Source: Chelydra serpentina (Eukaryota; Chordata; Testudines; Chelydridae). Taken from it: a stretch of 64,000 nucleotides of DNA. This document shows positions 46,830-56,958 of the stretch, piece after piece. The notes under the pieces are model-generated. The model ran no database searches. It was given only the letters and a program-made list of their open reading frames with translations, and was not told the origin of the DNA. A program made the translations under genes and the position numbers. Position 1 is the first letter of the stretch. Each line of letters begins with the position of its first letter. The DNA lies in assembly GCA_037349315.1 (NCBI GenBank), contig JBAIAC010000004.1, forward strand, positions 77,058,501 through 77,122,500, given 5' to 3'.

Positions 46830-47460
46830 TAGATGTGAGCAAATGACCAACATAGGGAACAAACAAAAGCTTCAGTCCAAATTTTCTTTGTAGTCAAAAT
46901 TGAGATTGTTCTCTTTGGCTCTCTCCAACAGAGGAATGAGTTTGTGATCATGGTCAGTTATTGCTTCTTTCCTTGTCTCACGAACACCTACTGGCAGTGA
47001 TCTTTGCCTCAGGAAATACTTCTAGGGCTTCATGCGATTGTTGCAGATATTCTTCTGGAGCTGTTCAGCAAATTGTTGAACCAACAATCATCATCATCCA
47101 AGCAGAGTCCAGAAAATTGTCATACAATTGCTTCCTGTGTCTAGTTATAATTGCTAGAACCAAGCAGGCATCTAGAACTGAAAAGATTTTTGTTAGATCT
47201 GGCAATGTTCTTCAGTAGCTGGACAGGGGGTACTGTGAAATTTGTAGAGATCTGCTTAGGTCTTTAGTACCTGTGTAGATCTGCAGCTTGCCTAGCTTTC
47301 TAATTGCCTTTATATTGCTGATACCCTTAAGATCAAGGTATATTGAAAAATATCATAAAGCCAAAAATATTTTTCAAAGCTGTGTTTAAGGGCACTGGTA
47401 CCTTAGGTGGTAATGTACAAGGTTTAACCTTGAGGTGACCCTCCAAGTTTTATTCTCCAA
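46830..47460 (-). pseudogene. Gypsy reverse transcriptase remnant
   Basis: In order on the minus strand: CTLPPKVPVPLNTALKNIF (the P-x-R-x-V-P block), KIFSVLDACLVLAI (motif A, LDA), then ITDHDHKLIPLLERAKENNLNF (the HD..L..V..R..E..L.L block after the catalytic YIDD). The YIDD itself is not recognisable. Frames shift repeatedly, so the gene is dead. Confidence 0.65.
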
Positions 47461-47689
47461 GCAGACACCCAAATCCATTAAATAAATCTGCATGGACCAA
47501 TCTCCCAGGTCTTTTCCTACAACAGTGATATCACATCAGTGGATATCTTGTGCATTTTCATTTTTTACTTTGACAATACTTCTTCCATGTGCACAGTAGT
47601 TAGTTCCATTTCCTCATATATTTGGGCTGAGAGTGGTAGCGCCTGTACACTTTTCACTAGGCAAACTAGCCTTTAATGTGCAGTTTAAT

Positions 47690-47870
47690 TTGTATTCGCC
47701 TAATGGCTATACATGTAAAAAAACATCACAAACTTTAGTGTGATTCTACTATGTTGTAAATCCTAGTTTTCACCTTGTCTTCTTTTACAATAATCCGAGT
47801 AATTAATAAGGTTACATGTGGAACCACAGTCCATTTGACACAATTTCCTTAGGGTTTGTTTGTTTTGTAT
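47690..47870 (-). pseudogene. Gypsy aspartic protease remnant
   Basis: Minus-strand translation near 47835 gives QMDCGSTCNLIN, matching the protease active site D-[ST]-G-[AS]-T-x-N-[VLI] with Cys in place of Ser/Thr at the second position. Later PLGEYKLNCTLK resembles the flap-to-C-terminal region. Stops follow. Confidence 0.5.
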
Positions 47871-48059
47871 TCATGTTTAGCATTATAAGCCACTGTTTTC
47901 CAGAGGTTTCAACTACAGCTGCATAATATATAATATGTGGACTCAACAGACCTGCTGTTCTCCGTCTTCAACCATATGAAACTTTACTTTGTTGCTTTGG
48001 CTGCATGTGGGCTTTTGCCCCCCTCCCAAAATCCACCACAAACACTTCCCCACCCCCAA

Positions 48060-48554
48060 CATTTCCTACAGATCTCCCCTCATGTTGGTCACCTCTGTCT
48101 CTTGCATGCTTGCTAGACTTTATGCTGTGCTGCTTCAGTGAGGTCTTCTGCTGTGTTTTTCTGAACATGTATTTTCTGCTTCTGTAGGACCTCCATTTGA
48201 GGTCCTGCCCCAATTTCTTTTCTGTCATTTTACTGCCTCATATCAGCTCATCATGCAAAGTCTCAAAAATGTGTCTCAGAACAGTCTGAGCTTTGTGACA
48301 TCCCAAACTATGGGTTCCAGTTGTCCCTGGTCTGTTGCATTAGACAAGTAACATCTCTGAATGTCTAGAAATTTTTCTAGACTGCTTCTAGAGTCTGGAT
48401 AACATCCCGCTTCCTCAGAGGGTGCAAAATGCTGGTAAGTACGTAGGTGGTTATGACCCATTAATGAACACAAGAAAGTACAGTAATTCTCAAGATCTTT
48501 CTTTTCCACTTTAGATGCACCTTTGTACTCATACAACAGGTATGTCATGTACAT
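48060..48554 (-). pseudogene. Gypsy gag remnant
   Basis: The frame 48554-48276 reads EKKDLENYCTFLCSLMGHNHLRTYQHF, then KFLDIQ. It is the pattern of a gag capsid (LL..GE.AL..Y..F...KF..Y) as found in vertebrate Gypsy elements. Further along the minus strand (48228-48060) the stretch KHARDRGDQHEGRSVGNVG looks like a decayed zinc knuckle with its cysteines lost. The assignment gains weight from the protease and RT downstream. Confidence 0.5.
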
Positions 48555-48560
48555 GAATCC

Positions 48561-48954
48561 ATAATCAATGCCCTGCTCCCCCCGCTCACAAAAAAACCCA
48601 TAGATCTTATGCTTACTTCAGGATGTTTACACAAGTTCTCTATAGCAGAGGCCACTCTGACGGGACAGAGGTTCTTTCATAAGTGTGGAAGACCTCAACA
48701 AGCTCTGTAAAACTAAGATCTGCAACCTTTAAAAAAAAAAGCCTCCTTTTTTTTGGATTAAGAGTTTCTTGATTTATAGGAATCCTATTGATGTAAAAGC
48801 ATTTTGGATTAATTCAGAACTCACTTGAGACAAATCATCTCTTACAGACACGTAATAGAGAGCATACAACACACTTTCCAGGGAACTCAATACTTTTTCT
48901 TGTAAATTAATATATGATTTAATGTTGCTCACTCTATTTAGAATAAAGAATACT
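48561..48954. other. Unassigned sequence
   Basis: May include 5' LTR or leader of the minus-strand Gypsy element, but I cannot show its ends. Confidence 0.35.
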
Positions 48955-48967
48955 AGATTATTCTAGG

Positions 48968-49181
48968 TTTCAGTGTAGTAGCCGTGTTAGTCTGTGTCAG
49001 CAAAAAGAAAACAAGAAAAATACCTGTGGCACCTTAGAGACTAACAAATTTATTTCAGCATAAGCTTTCGTGGGTTAAGAACCCACTTCATGCATCCGAT
49101 GAAGTGGGTTCTTAACCCACGAAAGCTTATGCTGAAATAAATGTGTTAGTCTCTAAGGTGCCACAGGTATTTTTCTTGTTT
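48968..49181. mobile_element. Palindromic PLE insertion
   Basis: AGATTATTCTAGG occurs at 48955-48967 and 49182-49194, a perfect 13-bp target duplication. The insert has a PLE head ('gtagtagccgtgttagtctg') and then two arms of 81 bp, 49011-49091 and 49099-49179. The arms are reverse complements with one mismatch, around a 7-base centre. Each arm holds the PLE tail with the hammerhead-like hairpin (right arm 49096-49134). No coding sequence remains. Confidence 0.9.
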
Positions 49182-49194
49182 AGATTATTCTAGG

Positions 49195-49845
49195 CCATCG
49201 CTTGCAGTCTAATTTTTAGTGGTACCAACCCCCACAGACGTTGACATTTGGGGTAGTTGGGTGGCTCAGCACATCTGAAATCGGGGCCCAATGATTCTAT
49301 TCAAAATTTCTTACTCAAGCGAGGCTCTCACTGACTTCATCCAATCCCCCTGCATCCAGAATTAGCCATTACATCAGCCTACACATAAACTTAGCATTAT
49401 TATAAGTAACGTTTCATGGATATTCAGTATCTTATATGACAAACACTTCAGCTATATTAATTTTAAAAGCCTGCACCAATAGTTTAGGATTTCCTTTAAG
49501 CTGCAGCTTTCTCAAGCCAATATTTGTAAACTATGTTTCATGTTACCATGGAAACCAAGCAGGTACTACCTCCTGCAAGCAGTCTCTTCAATATCCTTTT
49601 CATTCTACCCATAGTTCATAGAAGTTACCCTTGGTCTGAAAAAGAAAAAAGTAACACTTAAGCCACAATGTGTTAACACCACAAGGCCATGTAGAATTGG
49701 TGATGTATGGTATTGTAAGAATACCTATACCAACAACAACTCTTACCTCTTTTTAGAGTGTTTTTCATTTGTAGATCTCTGAGTGTTTTTACAAAGGTAC
49801 ATGATTTTCAAAGGCAATAAGGTTGTGTAATTCCAATGAGCTACT
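49195..49845. other. Unassigned sequence
   Basis: No gene recognised. Part may be earlier pol sequence of the Gypsy copy that becomes recognisable at 49846. Confidence 0.4.
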
Positions 49846-50700
49846 GAAAAGAAATGCTACAGAAGATCCATGAGGGTTATTTAGGAATTGAGAAGTGCAA
49901 ACAACGAGCACGAGAGGTGCTGTGTTGGTCACAGATCAATCATGACATTACTAAAAGTGGTAGGAAACTGCTTTTCACGCTTGAAATACAAGCCATGCCA
50001 ACAGACAGAGCCACTGAGACCTCCTCCACTTCCACAAAGGCCTTATGAGAAGGTAGGCACTGACTTACTTACCTGGCAATCAAAGGATTATTTAATAGTC
50101 ACAGACTATTAAAATCTGAACACTGCATAGTACTAAAGTTAGTGATAGCTGGCATAAAAGGAATCTTCTCCAGACATGGAATTCCAGATGAAGTCTTTAG
50201 TGATAATGGACCACAATTTTCCAGTGCAGATTTTAGGCAATTTGCCACAGATTGGGATTTCCATCACAAAACATCAAATCCAAATTACCCCTAATCAAAT
50301 TAACTTGTTGAAAGGTCTACACAGACAGTAAAGAACCTTATGAAAAAGACTTCTGATTTGTATAAAGCTTTATTGGTTTACCAAAGTACACCTCTGGAAA
50401 AAAATTCTTCCAGCTAAGTTGTTAATGGGAAGAAAGATCAGATCTAATTTACCAATTACTGATAACTGGCTGAAATCTCATAACAATGCAACAGTATGAA
50501 AGATGAAAGAAAATCGGAAGTGGAAGCAGAAATATTATATTGACAAAAGGGCCCGTGATCTCCCATCTCTTAACCCAGGTGATAGAGTGTGCCTGAGGAA
50601 TCACATCTCTAATACTTGGGGCCAAAGAGGTACCATTAAAGAACAGCTGAATCCAAGTTCTTATGTAGTCCAGACAGACCAGGGATACATTTCAACATAA
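49846..50700 (+). pseudogene. Gypsy integrase remnant
   Basis: LQKIHEGYLGIEKCKQRAREVLCW is the H..H half of the zinc-binding domain. PPPLPQRPYEKVGTDLL and KDYLIVTDY hold the first catalytic Asp region. IPDEVFSDNGPQFSSADF (about 50173-50226) holds the second. The C-terminal KWKQKYYIDKRARDLPSLNPGDRVCLRN and SSYVVQTDQGY are the usual post-core block. The catalytic Glu region is degenerate and several stops interrupt the frame. The domain order and motifs are clearly Ty3/Gypsy. Confidence 0.8.
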
Positions 50701-51106
50701 TCAAAGGGATCTATGAATAATCCCAGAAAGTTCCAACACATTGACAGCTGAGATGGACTCTGGTATTTTCCATCTGACTGATCCTTTATCATCAACAGAC
50801 AAAGGAGAAACGGTCAAGGAACAAGAGAACAACTCAGACTCTAATGAAAGGCTGAAACAGAGAAGATCAGAGCCAGAGATTAAACATCCTGAAAGACTCA
50901 CACACTTGCTAACCTGCCTGGAGAAGGGATATTTGAGTGGTAAAGATTTACTCAAGAGTGATGTGCTTGCTGGTCACCTCTCCTTTCTAGGTAGCTGACA
51001 CATTGGATTTATGGAAATGTACTAGAGGGGGTGAGAATTTAATGCATGTGTTATTAGATAGTTAACTTTATATATGAGTTAATTCATTTTTATTTAAGAG
51101 GGAAGA

Positions 51107-51328
51107 TGTGGAGATATGTTTATGAAAGATTGTGATTTGGAGACACTCCCTCATAAGGGACAGTGTTGTGAGTATGGGAATTTGGAGGGTTGCACTGGAG
51201 GTGGGGGTTGGGAACACCACATTGCTGTGTGCAGCAGCTCACTACAGAAGCTCTCCAGTTTGTTTGATTAAAGTATTATTCCTTTCTCATTCACTGGTTT
51301 GTTATTTAATGAACCCCAGATCGTTACA
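51107..51328 (+). repeat. 3' LTR of the Gypsy element
   Basis: A 222-bp segment from TGTGG to TTACA follows directly on a purine tract. A poly-A-like ATTAAA lies at 51267-51272. Only this LTR is seen, so its ends rest on TG...CA and the purine tract. Confidence 0.6.
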
Positions 51329-51518
51329 GGTATTACTTAAACCTGGTGAGATGATTCGCATGATTAGAATGTTAAAATCAATTATTATAACCTATTTAGG
51401 AAGGATTAAGTAGGCAGAAGGGGATTGGCACTCTGTCAGAAATGGCATTACCTATTTCCTAATCACTCACAACTCAGAAGAAAATTATCTTGCATGTTTG
51501 TGCATCAATGTCCTAACA

Positions 51519-51782
51519 CAAAAATTCTCAAACTTTAGCAACCCGAGGACCCCCATTTTGATGTAAACACATTTTGTGGACCCCAAATCCCCTGCTCAGC
51601 CCCAGGCCCTGCCCCCCACTCCACCACTTCCCCCCAGACCTCACCCCCACTCCACGTCTTCCCGCCCCTCTCCACCCCTGCCCAGGTGCAGGAGGCACTG
51701 GGAGGGAGGGAAAGGAGTTGAGGGAGGGAGGGGGAGGAGTTGATCAGCGGGGTCCATGGAGACGCCAGTTTGAGAAATGCTG
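51519..51782 (+). mobile_element. hAT-type MITE with perfect 8-bp target duplication
   Basis: TCCTAACA occurs at 51511-51518 and 51783-51790. The ends CAAAAATTCTCAAAC and GTTTGAGAAATGCTG are inverted repeats with mismatches only in the outer bases. The interior is C- and G-rich. Confidence 0.85.
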
Positions 51783-51815
51783 TCCTAACAGATAAAGCAC
51801 AAGATGGGCATGGGC

Positions 51816-52267
51816 GGTGCGTACCATAGGCTGGGGGAGACTGTACCTCTCCAAACAGGGGTGACCCAGCCCATGGTCCGCCCCTCAAATATCCCCCTCC
51901 TGCTTGAAGTTCCCGCTCTGCCCTTGCTCCAGTCTCCCTGTGCAGTGGCCCCGGCTCAGGCTGCGCCGCCCACCCTCCCAGCACTGGGGGAGGGGGGGAA
52001 AAGGCTGCAGCCGCATGCCGTCCTCCCTCCCAGCGCTCTGGGGATGGGGAGCGACTGTGACCACTCACCCTCCCGATGCTCCAGGGATGGGGGAGAGCTG
52101 CGACCGTGCGCCACCCACTGTACCGGTACTTTGGGGTGGGGGGGACGGGCTATGGCTGATCCAGGGATGAGGGAAGCTAGCCTGGAGTAGGGCCAGTGTC
52201 CACAGTGGTGGGGGCATGGAAGGGCGGGGCTGAGGGCTAGCCTCCCCCAGCCTGTGGTTCATGCACC
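51816..52267. mobile_element. TIR element of unknown superfamily
   Basis: 'ggtgcgtaccataggctggg' at the left is inverted at the right as 'cccagcctgtggttcatgcacc', continuing into 'ggagac / gcctcc', about 28 bp in all. The GC-rich interior has repeated 'ctcccagcgctctggggatg' type units of about 70 bp. No target duplication was found. Confidence 0.6.
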
Positions 52268-54671
52268 ACTCATGAAGAAGGAGTATTAGTTGGTAACTGC
52301 TACAGATCACCAAATCAGACTAGGGAACAGATGACTAGCTTCTTAAGCACCTAACTCTAATCAGTAGGAAAAACAGGGCATTATCATGGGGAACTTCAAT
52401 TTGAGTGACACATCCTCAAAGTCTCATGCTGCCAATACTAAAACATCCTTGGAATGTCAAATATTATAGATAAAAGTGTCCTAACTCTAAAAGCTTTGCC
52501 CTCAAAACTCAGGGGAATCCTATATTATACCTTGTTTTGATAAAGGTAGCTAGATCACAGAAATATAAATTAATGGTAGCTTAGGTACAAGTGATAACGT
52601 GGACATATTTATAGTATGCAAATATATTAATGTCCAAACAAAGTAATATAGACATTTGATGCTTTAAAAGGGTGAATTTCACAAAACTGAAAACAATTAT
52701 GAGCCATGTCAGCAGAGAGGACAATGTAATCAGAAAAATATAAATGATAATTGGGAATTATTTATTAGATGTTCAAAAAGCCACAATCAAGGAAGGAGCC
52801 CATACTGGTTAAAAAACCAAGCTGGTGTAAAGGGAAATGAAGGAAGCTATAAATATGCACATAACAAATGGAAGAAAGGGGAAGTTGACTGTAATGAATA
52901 TGAAATCAGAAGTTAGAAATTGTAGAAAATTGATAGAGGAAGCAAAGAAACAAGGAGAAATCTGTGGCAGCAGAGTTAAGGACAGTAAGAATGAGTTCAA
53001 GTATGTCTGAAACAAAAATAATCTTAACAATGGTATTGGTCCATTACTAGATGGAAATGGTAAAATAATCAATAATAATGCAGAAAAGACAGACGTGTCC
53101 AATAGATATTTCTGTTCTATATTTGGGAAAAAACAGATGATGTAGTCCTACCATACGATGACGACAATCTTGCCATTTCACTAGCATTTCAGGAGGATAT
53201 TCAATAGTAGCTACTAAAGTTGGAGATTTTTAAATCATCAGATTTAGATAACTTGCATCCAAGAGTTTTTAAAGAGCTGGTTGAGGAGCTTGCAGCACCA
53301 TTAATGTGGATTTTCAATAAGTCTTGGAGCAGAGTGGAAATTCCAGAACATTACAAGACAGCAAATATTGGACCAATATTTAAAAAGGGTAAACAGGATA
53401 ACCCGGATAATTATAAGCCTGCCAGTATGATATCGAATCCAGGCAAGATAACAGAGTAATGTAAAAACAGTCGCTTTGCAGGAATTAACATAGGATTCAA
53501 TTAATAAAGAATTAAAGGAAAGTAATATATTTAATGCCAAGCAACATGGGTTTATGGAAAACAAATCTTCTAAAACTAAACATTATATTTTTTTACAAGA
53601 TTATAAAATTTGGTTGATAAAGGTAATAATTTTGGTGTACTTAAAGGAATTTGGGCTGGTATCACACATTTTGATTAAAAACCTACAATAATAAAAAAAA
53701 TTAACATTGCACATGTGAAATGGTTTAAAAACTGACTAACTGATAGATCTCAAAATGAAAATTGTAAATGGGGAATCATCTTTGTATGAGTAGTTTCTAG
53801 TGGGATCCTGCAAGGACTGGTTCTTGGCCCTACACTATAACATTTTTATCAATGTCCTGGAAGAAAACATAAAATCATCACTGATAAACGTTGCAGATGA
53901 GACAAAAACTGGGAGCATGGTAAATAATGAAGAGGACAGATCTTTAATAGAAAGATCTGGATATCTTGGTAAGCTGGGTGCAAGCAATCTCTATGCGTTT
54001 TAAATATGACTAAATGCAAATGTATACATCCAGGAACAAAGCCTGTAAGCCATACTTACAGAACTGGGGACTGTATCCAGGGAAGCAGCGACCCTGAAAA
54101 AGATTTTGGAGACATGGTGGATAATCAGCTGAATATGAGCTACTAGTGCAACACTGTGGCCAAAAGAGCGAATGTGATCTTGGAATATATAAACAGGGGA
54201 ATCTAAAGTTGGAATAGAGAGGTTATTTTACCCCTGTATTTGGCACTGGTGTGACCACTGGTGGAACACTGTGTCCAGTTCTGGTGTCCATAATTAAAGA
54301 AGGATGTTGACAAGTTGGAGAAGATTCAAAGAACAGCGACGAGAATTATTAAAGAATCACAAAACTTTACTTATACTGACAAACTCAGAGTTCAATCTAT
54401 TTATCCAACAAAAAGATTTATGGGATGACTTGATCACAGTTTATCAGTATTTCGATAGAAAACAAAGAGTTGATAATGGGCTCTTCAATCTAGTAGACAA
54501 ATGTATAGCACAGTCCATTGGCTGGAAGTAGAAGCTAGACAAATTCAGACTGGAAATAAGGAGTTGTTGGTTTTTTTGACAGCGAAGGTACTTAACCATT
54601 GGAACAATTTAACAAGGCCATGGTGGATTCTCCACTACTGGCAATTTTTAAATCAAGACTGGATGTTTTTC
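52268..54671 (+). mobile_element. Old CR1 LINE, plus strand, interrupted by Harbinger
   Basis: It starts in the endonuclease region (about 52285-52420, GVLVGNCYRSPNQTREQMTSF) and runs through RT to FKSRLDVFL at 54671. The same sentence continues after the Harbinger at 59876 ('gaagtatactctagg') and ends with the CR1 3' block 'cagactagatgatcacaata' at about 59945. The element is strongly decayed. Confidence 0.8.
53220..54540 (+). pseudogene. CR1 reverse transcriptase remnant (plus strand)
   Basis: 53220-53459 reads DLDNLHPRVFKELVEELAAPL and IGPIFKKGKQDNPDNYKP. 53800-54003 covers the palm (YNIFINVLEE, NVADETKTGS) where the FADD box has become VADE. 54304-54531 holds the thumb (KDLWDDLITVYQYF). 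Multiple stops. Older than the minus-strand CR1 copies judging by decay. Confidence 0.8.
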
Positions 54672-55061
54672 TAAGGCCAGGTCTACACTAGGACTTTATG
54701 TCGAATTTATCAGCGTTAACTCGATTTAATCCCTCACCCGTCCACACTAGGAAGCAGTTTATTTCGACATTAAGGGCTCCTTGAATCGATTTCGGTACTC
54801 CACCCTGACGAGGGGAGTAGCGCCAAAATCGAAATGGGCATGTCGAATGCGAGGTACTGTGGACGGAATTCGACGCTAATAGCTCCGGGAGCTATCCCAC
54901 AGTGCACCACTCGGTGGACGCTCAGGGCAGTATTGTGTACTCGGATGCTCTGACCTGCCACTCAGAGAAATCCCCGCGAAAATTTGAATACTTTTTCCTC
55001 TGTGGCCATTTTGAATCACATTGCCTCTTTGGACATAGTCGCGAGCTCAGCAGCACTGGCA

Positions 55062-55641
55062 ATGATGCAGAGCTCTACAGCGGTGGTTTCGATGCCATCG
55101 GTGAATAGAAAGAGAGCTCCAACATGGAGTGATCGTGAGGTTTTGGATCTCATCGCTGTGTGGGGCGATGAATCCATCCTAGCCGAGCTCCGTTCAAAAA
55201 GACGGAATGCAAAAATTTACGAGAAGATTTCACAGGCTATGACGGAGAGAGGGTACAGCCGGGATGCTACGCAGTGCCGCGTCAAAATCAAGGAGCTACG
55301 TCAGGCGTACCAAAAGACCAAAGAGTCCAACGGACGCTCCGGCTCAGCGCCTCAGACTTGCCGATTTTACGAGGCACTGCACGCCATGCTCGGTGGTGCG
55401 GCAACAACTACCCCACCAGTGTCCGTGGACACCGATGATGGGGTCCATTCTACGGACACATCGGAGGAGGTTTTCGCTGACGGCGAAGAAGAGGAAGGAG
55501 GGCAGGGGGACGAGGCAATCGAAAGCGGTCACCCTGGAGATTTCCCCGACAGCCAGGAACTATTCCTGACCCTGACTGCGCTGCCCTTCGAACACTCCCA
55601 AGGCAGCATTCCTGACCAGGAATCAGGAGAGGGATCATCAG
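55062..55641 (+). CDS. Harbinger Myb/SANT-like protein, exon 1
   Basis: I chose the ATG at 55062 because the frame upstream has no other ATG. Residues about 16-110 form a Myb/trihelix-like DNA-binding domain: RKRAPTWSDREVLDLIAVW with Trp22 and Trp34, NAKIYEKIS with Tyr53, QCRVKIKELRQAY, and TCRFYEALHAML. An acidic Ser/Thr/Asp-rich stretch follows (around residues 125-165). The exon can end at 55641 before GTCAGT, leaving one base of a split codon. Unspliced, the frame would stop at 55676. In known Harbinger elements this partner protein binds DNA ends and recruits the transposase to the nucleus. The intron is inferred, not proven. Confidence 0.75.
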
Positions 55642-55739
55642 GTCAGTGTTTTAGACATTTATTTTCAATACAATAGTTATGGTGTGTTAGCGCTCTGTAA
55701 CTGTGGCTTCATTGGCCTTGGAGTCGCTTTCCCGTGCAA

Positions 55740-56072
55740 CTATTCGAAAAGTCTGTCAATATGTATGGGGATAGAGGTGTAATCACCAGCAGAGATCTCA
55801 GAGAAGCTGTCTTGAAGGTACAGCGATAGCTTGTCTAGCACGTTCACTGGGAGAGCTGCCTTATTGTCTCCTCCATGGTAGGATACTTTCCCGCGCCATG
55901 CAAGCAGCAGGTACTCTGGTATCATTGCCTTGCATAGCATGGCAGCATACGGCCCCGGGGTTTGCTTGCATTGACTCAGCATGCAGTTTTTCTCTGTCTC
56001 CGTAATCCTCATCAGAGTGATATCAGTCATGGGGTCCTGGTTCGAATGAGTAGTATAATTAGTATACTGCAT
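55740..56072 (-). CDS. Antisense ORF of unknown function within the Harbinger intron
   Basis: A 110-codon frame from ATG (56072) to TAG. The product includes MTDITLMRITETEKNCMLSQ, then YAAMLCKAMIPEYLLLAWRG, VSYHGGDNKAALPVNVLDKL and the ending IPIHIDRLFE. Composition is that of an ordinary globular protein, unlike the low-complexity shadow frames nearby. I do not recognise a family. It is on the transposase strand but 2.1 kb beyond the transposase stop. It may be a third Harbinger gene, a captured host exon, or chance. Confidence 0.4.
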   Translation of the reverse strand: MQYTNYTTHSNQDPMTDITLMRITETEKNCMLSQCKQTPGPYAAMLCKAMIPEYLLLAWRGKVSYHGGDNKAALPVNVLDKLSLYLQDSFSEISAGDYTSIPIHIDRLFE

Positions 56073-56209
56073 GCTTCCTTTTCCCCTTACAGACAGACAC
56101 CCGGCAGTTTACGTTACCGCGTGGTGGTAGGGGCTCTGGAGCAAAACCAGTAGTGCATATCGGTGCGCGGGAAGTGACAGTCCCGGGGACCGGCAACGCT
56201 AAACCGGGG

Positions 56210-56600
56210 ATAGGATAGGCGAGCCGTTCACGCTGAGCGGTTCGCGGGCATTTTACATTGCCTAGAGCGGCCACGCGGAGGGGGGGAAGGGTAGGCGAGC
56301 CGTTCACGCAGAGCGGTTCGCGGCCATTTTTGGGTCCCTGGAGCGGCCACGCTGAGGGGGGGGAAGGGTAGGCGAGCCGCTCACGCTGAGCGGTTCGCGG
56401 GCATTTTTGGTTCCCTGGAGCGGCCACGCTGAGGGGGGGGAAGGGTAGGCGAGCCGTTCACGCAGAGCAGTTCGCGGCCATTTTTGGGTCCCTGGAGCGG
56501 CCACGCTGAGGGGGGGGGAAGGGTAGGCGAGCCGTTCACGCTGAGCGGTTCCCGGGCATTTTTGGTTCCCTGCAGCGGCAACGCGGACGGGGGGGGGGGG
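56210..56600. repeat. 77-bp GC-rich minisatellite in the intron
   Basis: Five copies are phased by 'taggcgagccg' at 56216, 56292, 56369, 56446 and 56524, giving spacings of 76-78 bp. Each unit holds 'cacgctgagcggttcgcggg', 'catttttgg', 'gtccctggagcggccacgc' and a G run of seven or more. Units are highly alike. Minus-strand open frames across it are repeat artefacts. Confidence 0.9.
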
Positions 56601-56958
56601 GGTTTAGGACAGCCGCTGTAGATTACCGGTTTGGCCAGCAGCAGCTACTGACCGCCGCCAGGAACACTGAGGGAGACATGGGAGTAGAGCAGTGCTGTGA
56701 AGCAATCTCACAGCAGTCGTAAGTAAGCAGCTTACCATGGTTTTCAGAGAGGTGATTTTCTGTGTACGGAAAGGCCTCTGGGATCCGTATACCGGGACCC
56801 TAGACACTCACTCAGCCTTAAGGCATATTATTTGACCTTGTAGTACGTGTACATGTGATAGGCACTGTCTTTGGTCCTATTCACGGTGAAAGAGTATGGT
56901 CATTGTTCTTGAAAAAGTATCTGTCTGAGGAATTCACTCCCTTTCATTTATCCCACAG

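Larger units (their letters stand above)
45480..48560 (-). mobile_element. Decayed Ty3/Gypsy retrotransposon, minus strand
   Basis: On the minus strand, gag, nucleocapsid-like, protease, RT, RNase H and integrase motifs follow in the order expected of Ty3/Gypsy. All are broken by stops and shifts. The LTRs were not identified. The individual domains are listed separately. Confidence 0.7.
49846..51328 (+). mobile_element. Ty3/Gypsy retrotransposon 3' end with LTR
   Basis: A broken plus-strand integrase (49846-50700) is followed by non-coding sequence, a polypurine tract AAGAGGGAAGA (51096-51106) and an LTR starting TGTGG at 51107. The 5' part is absent. It faces away from the minus-strand Gypsy copy at 45480-48560. 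Confidence 0.75.
55642..56958 (+). other. Predicted intron of the Myb-like gene
   Basis: Donor GTCAGT at 55642 and acceptor 'tttatcccacag' ending at 56958. The split codon (one base plus two) is completed in frame. The intron contains an antisense ORF (55740-56072) and a 77-bp minisatellite (56210-56600). A second acceptor-like site, 'ccttttccccttacag', ends at about 56092. Confidence 0.6.

Noticed and set aside
51535..52313. Frames of 73-177 codons on both strands
   Set aside because: They cover a hAT MITE and another TIR element with GC-rich repeats.
56059..56581. Minus-strand frames repeating 'PLQGTKNAREPL' type units, like a repeat protein
   Set aside because: The repeat is the 77-bp minisatellite. 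Its length is not a fixed multiple of three (76-78), so the frame drifts and no single frame spans it.
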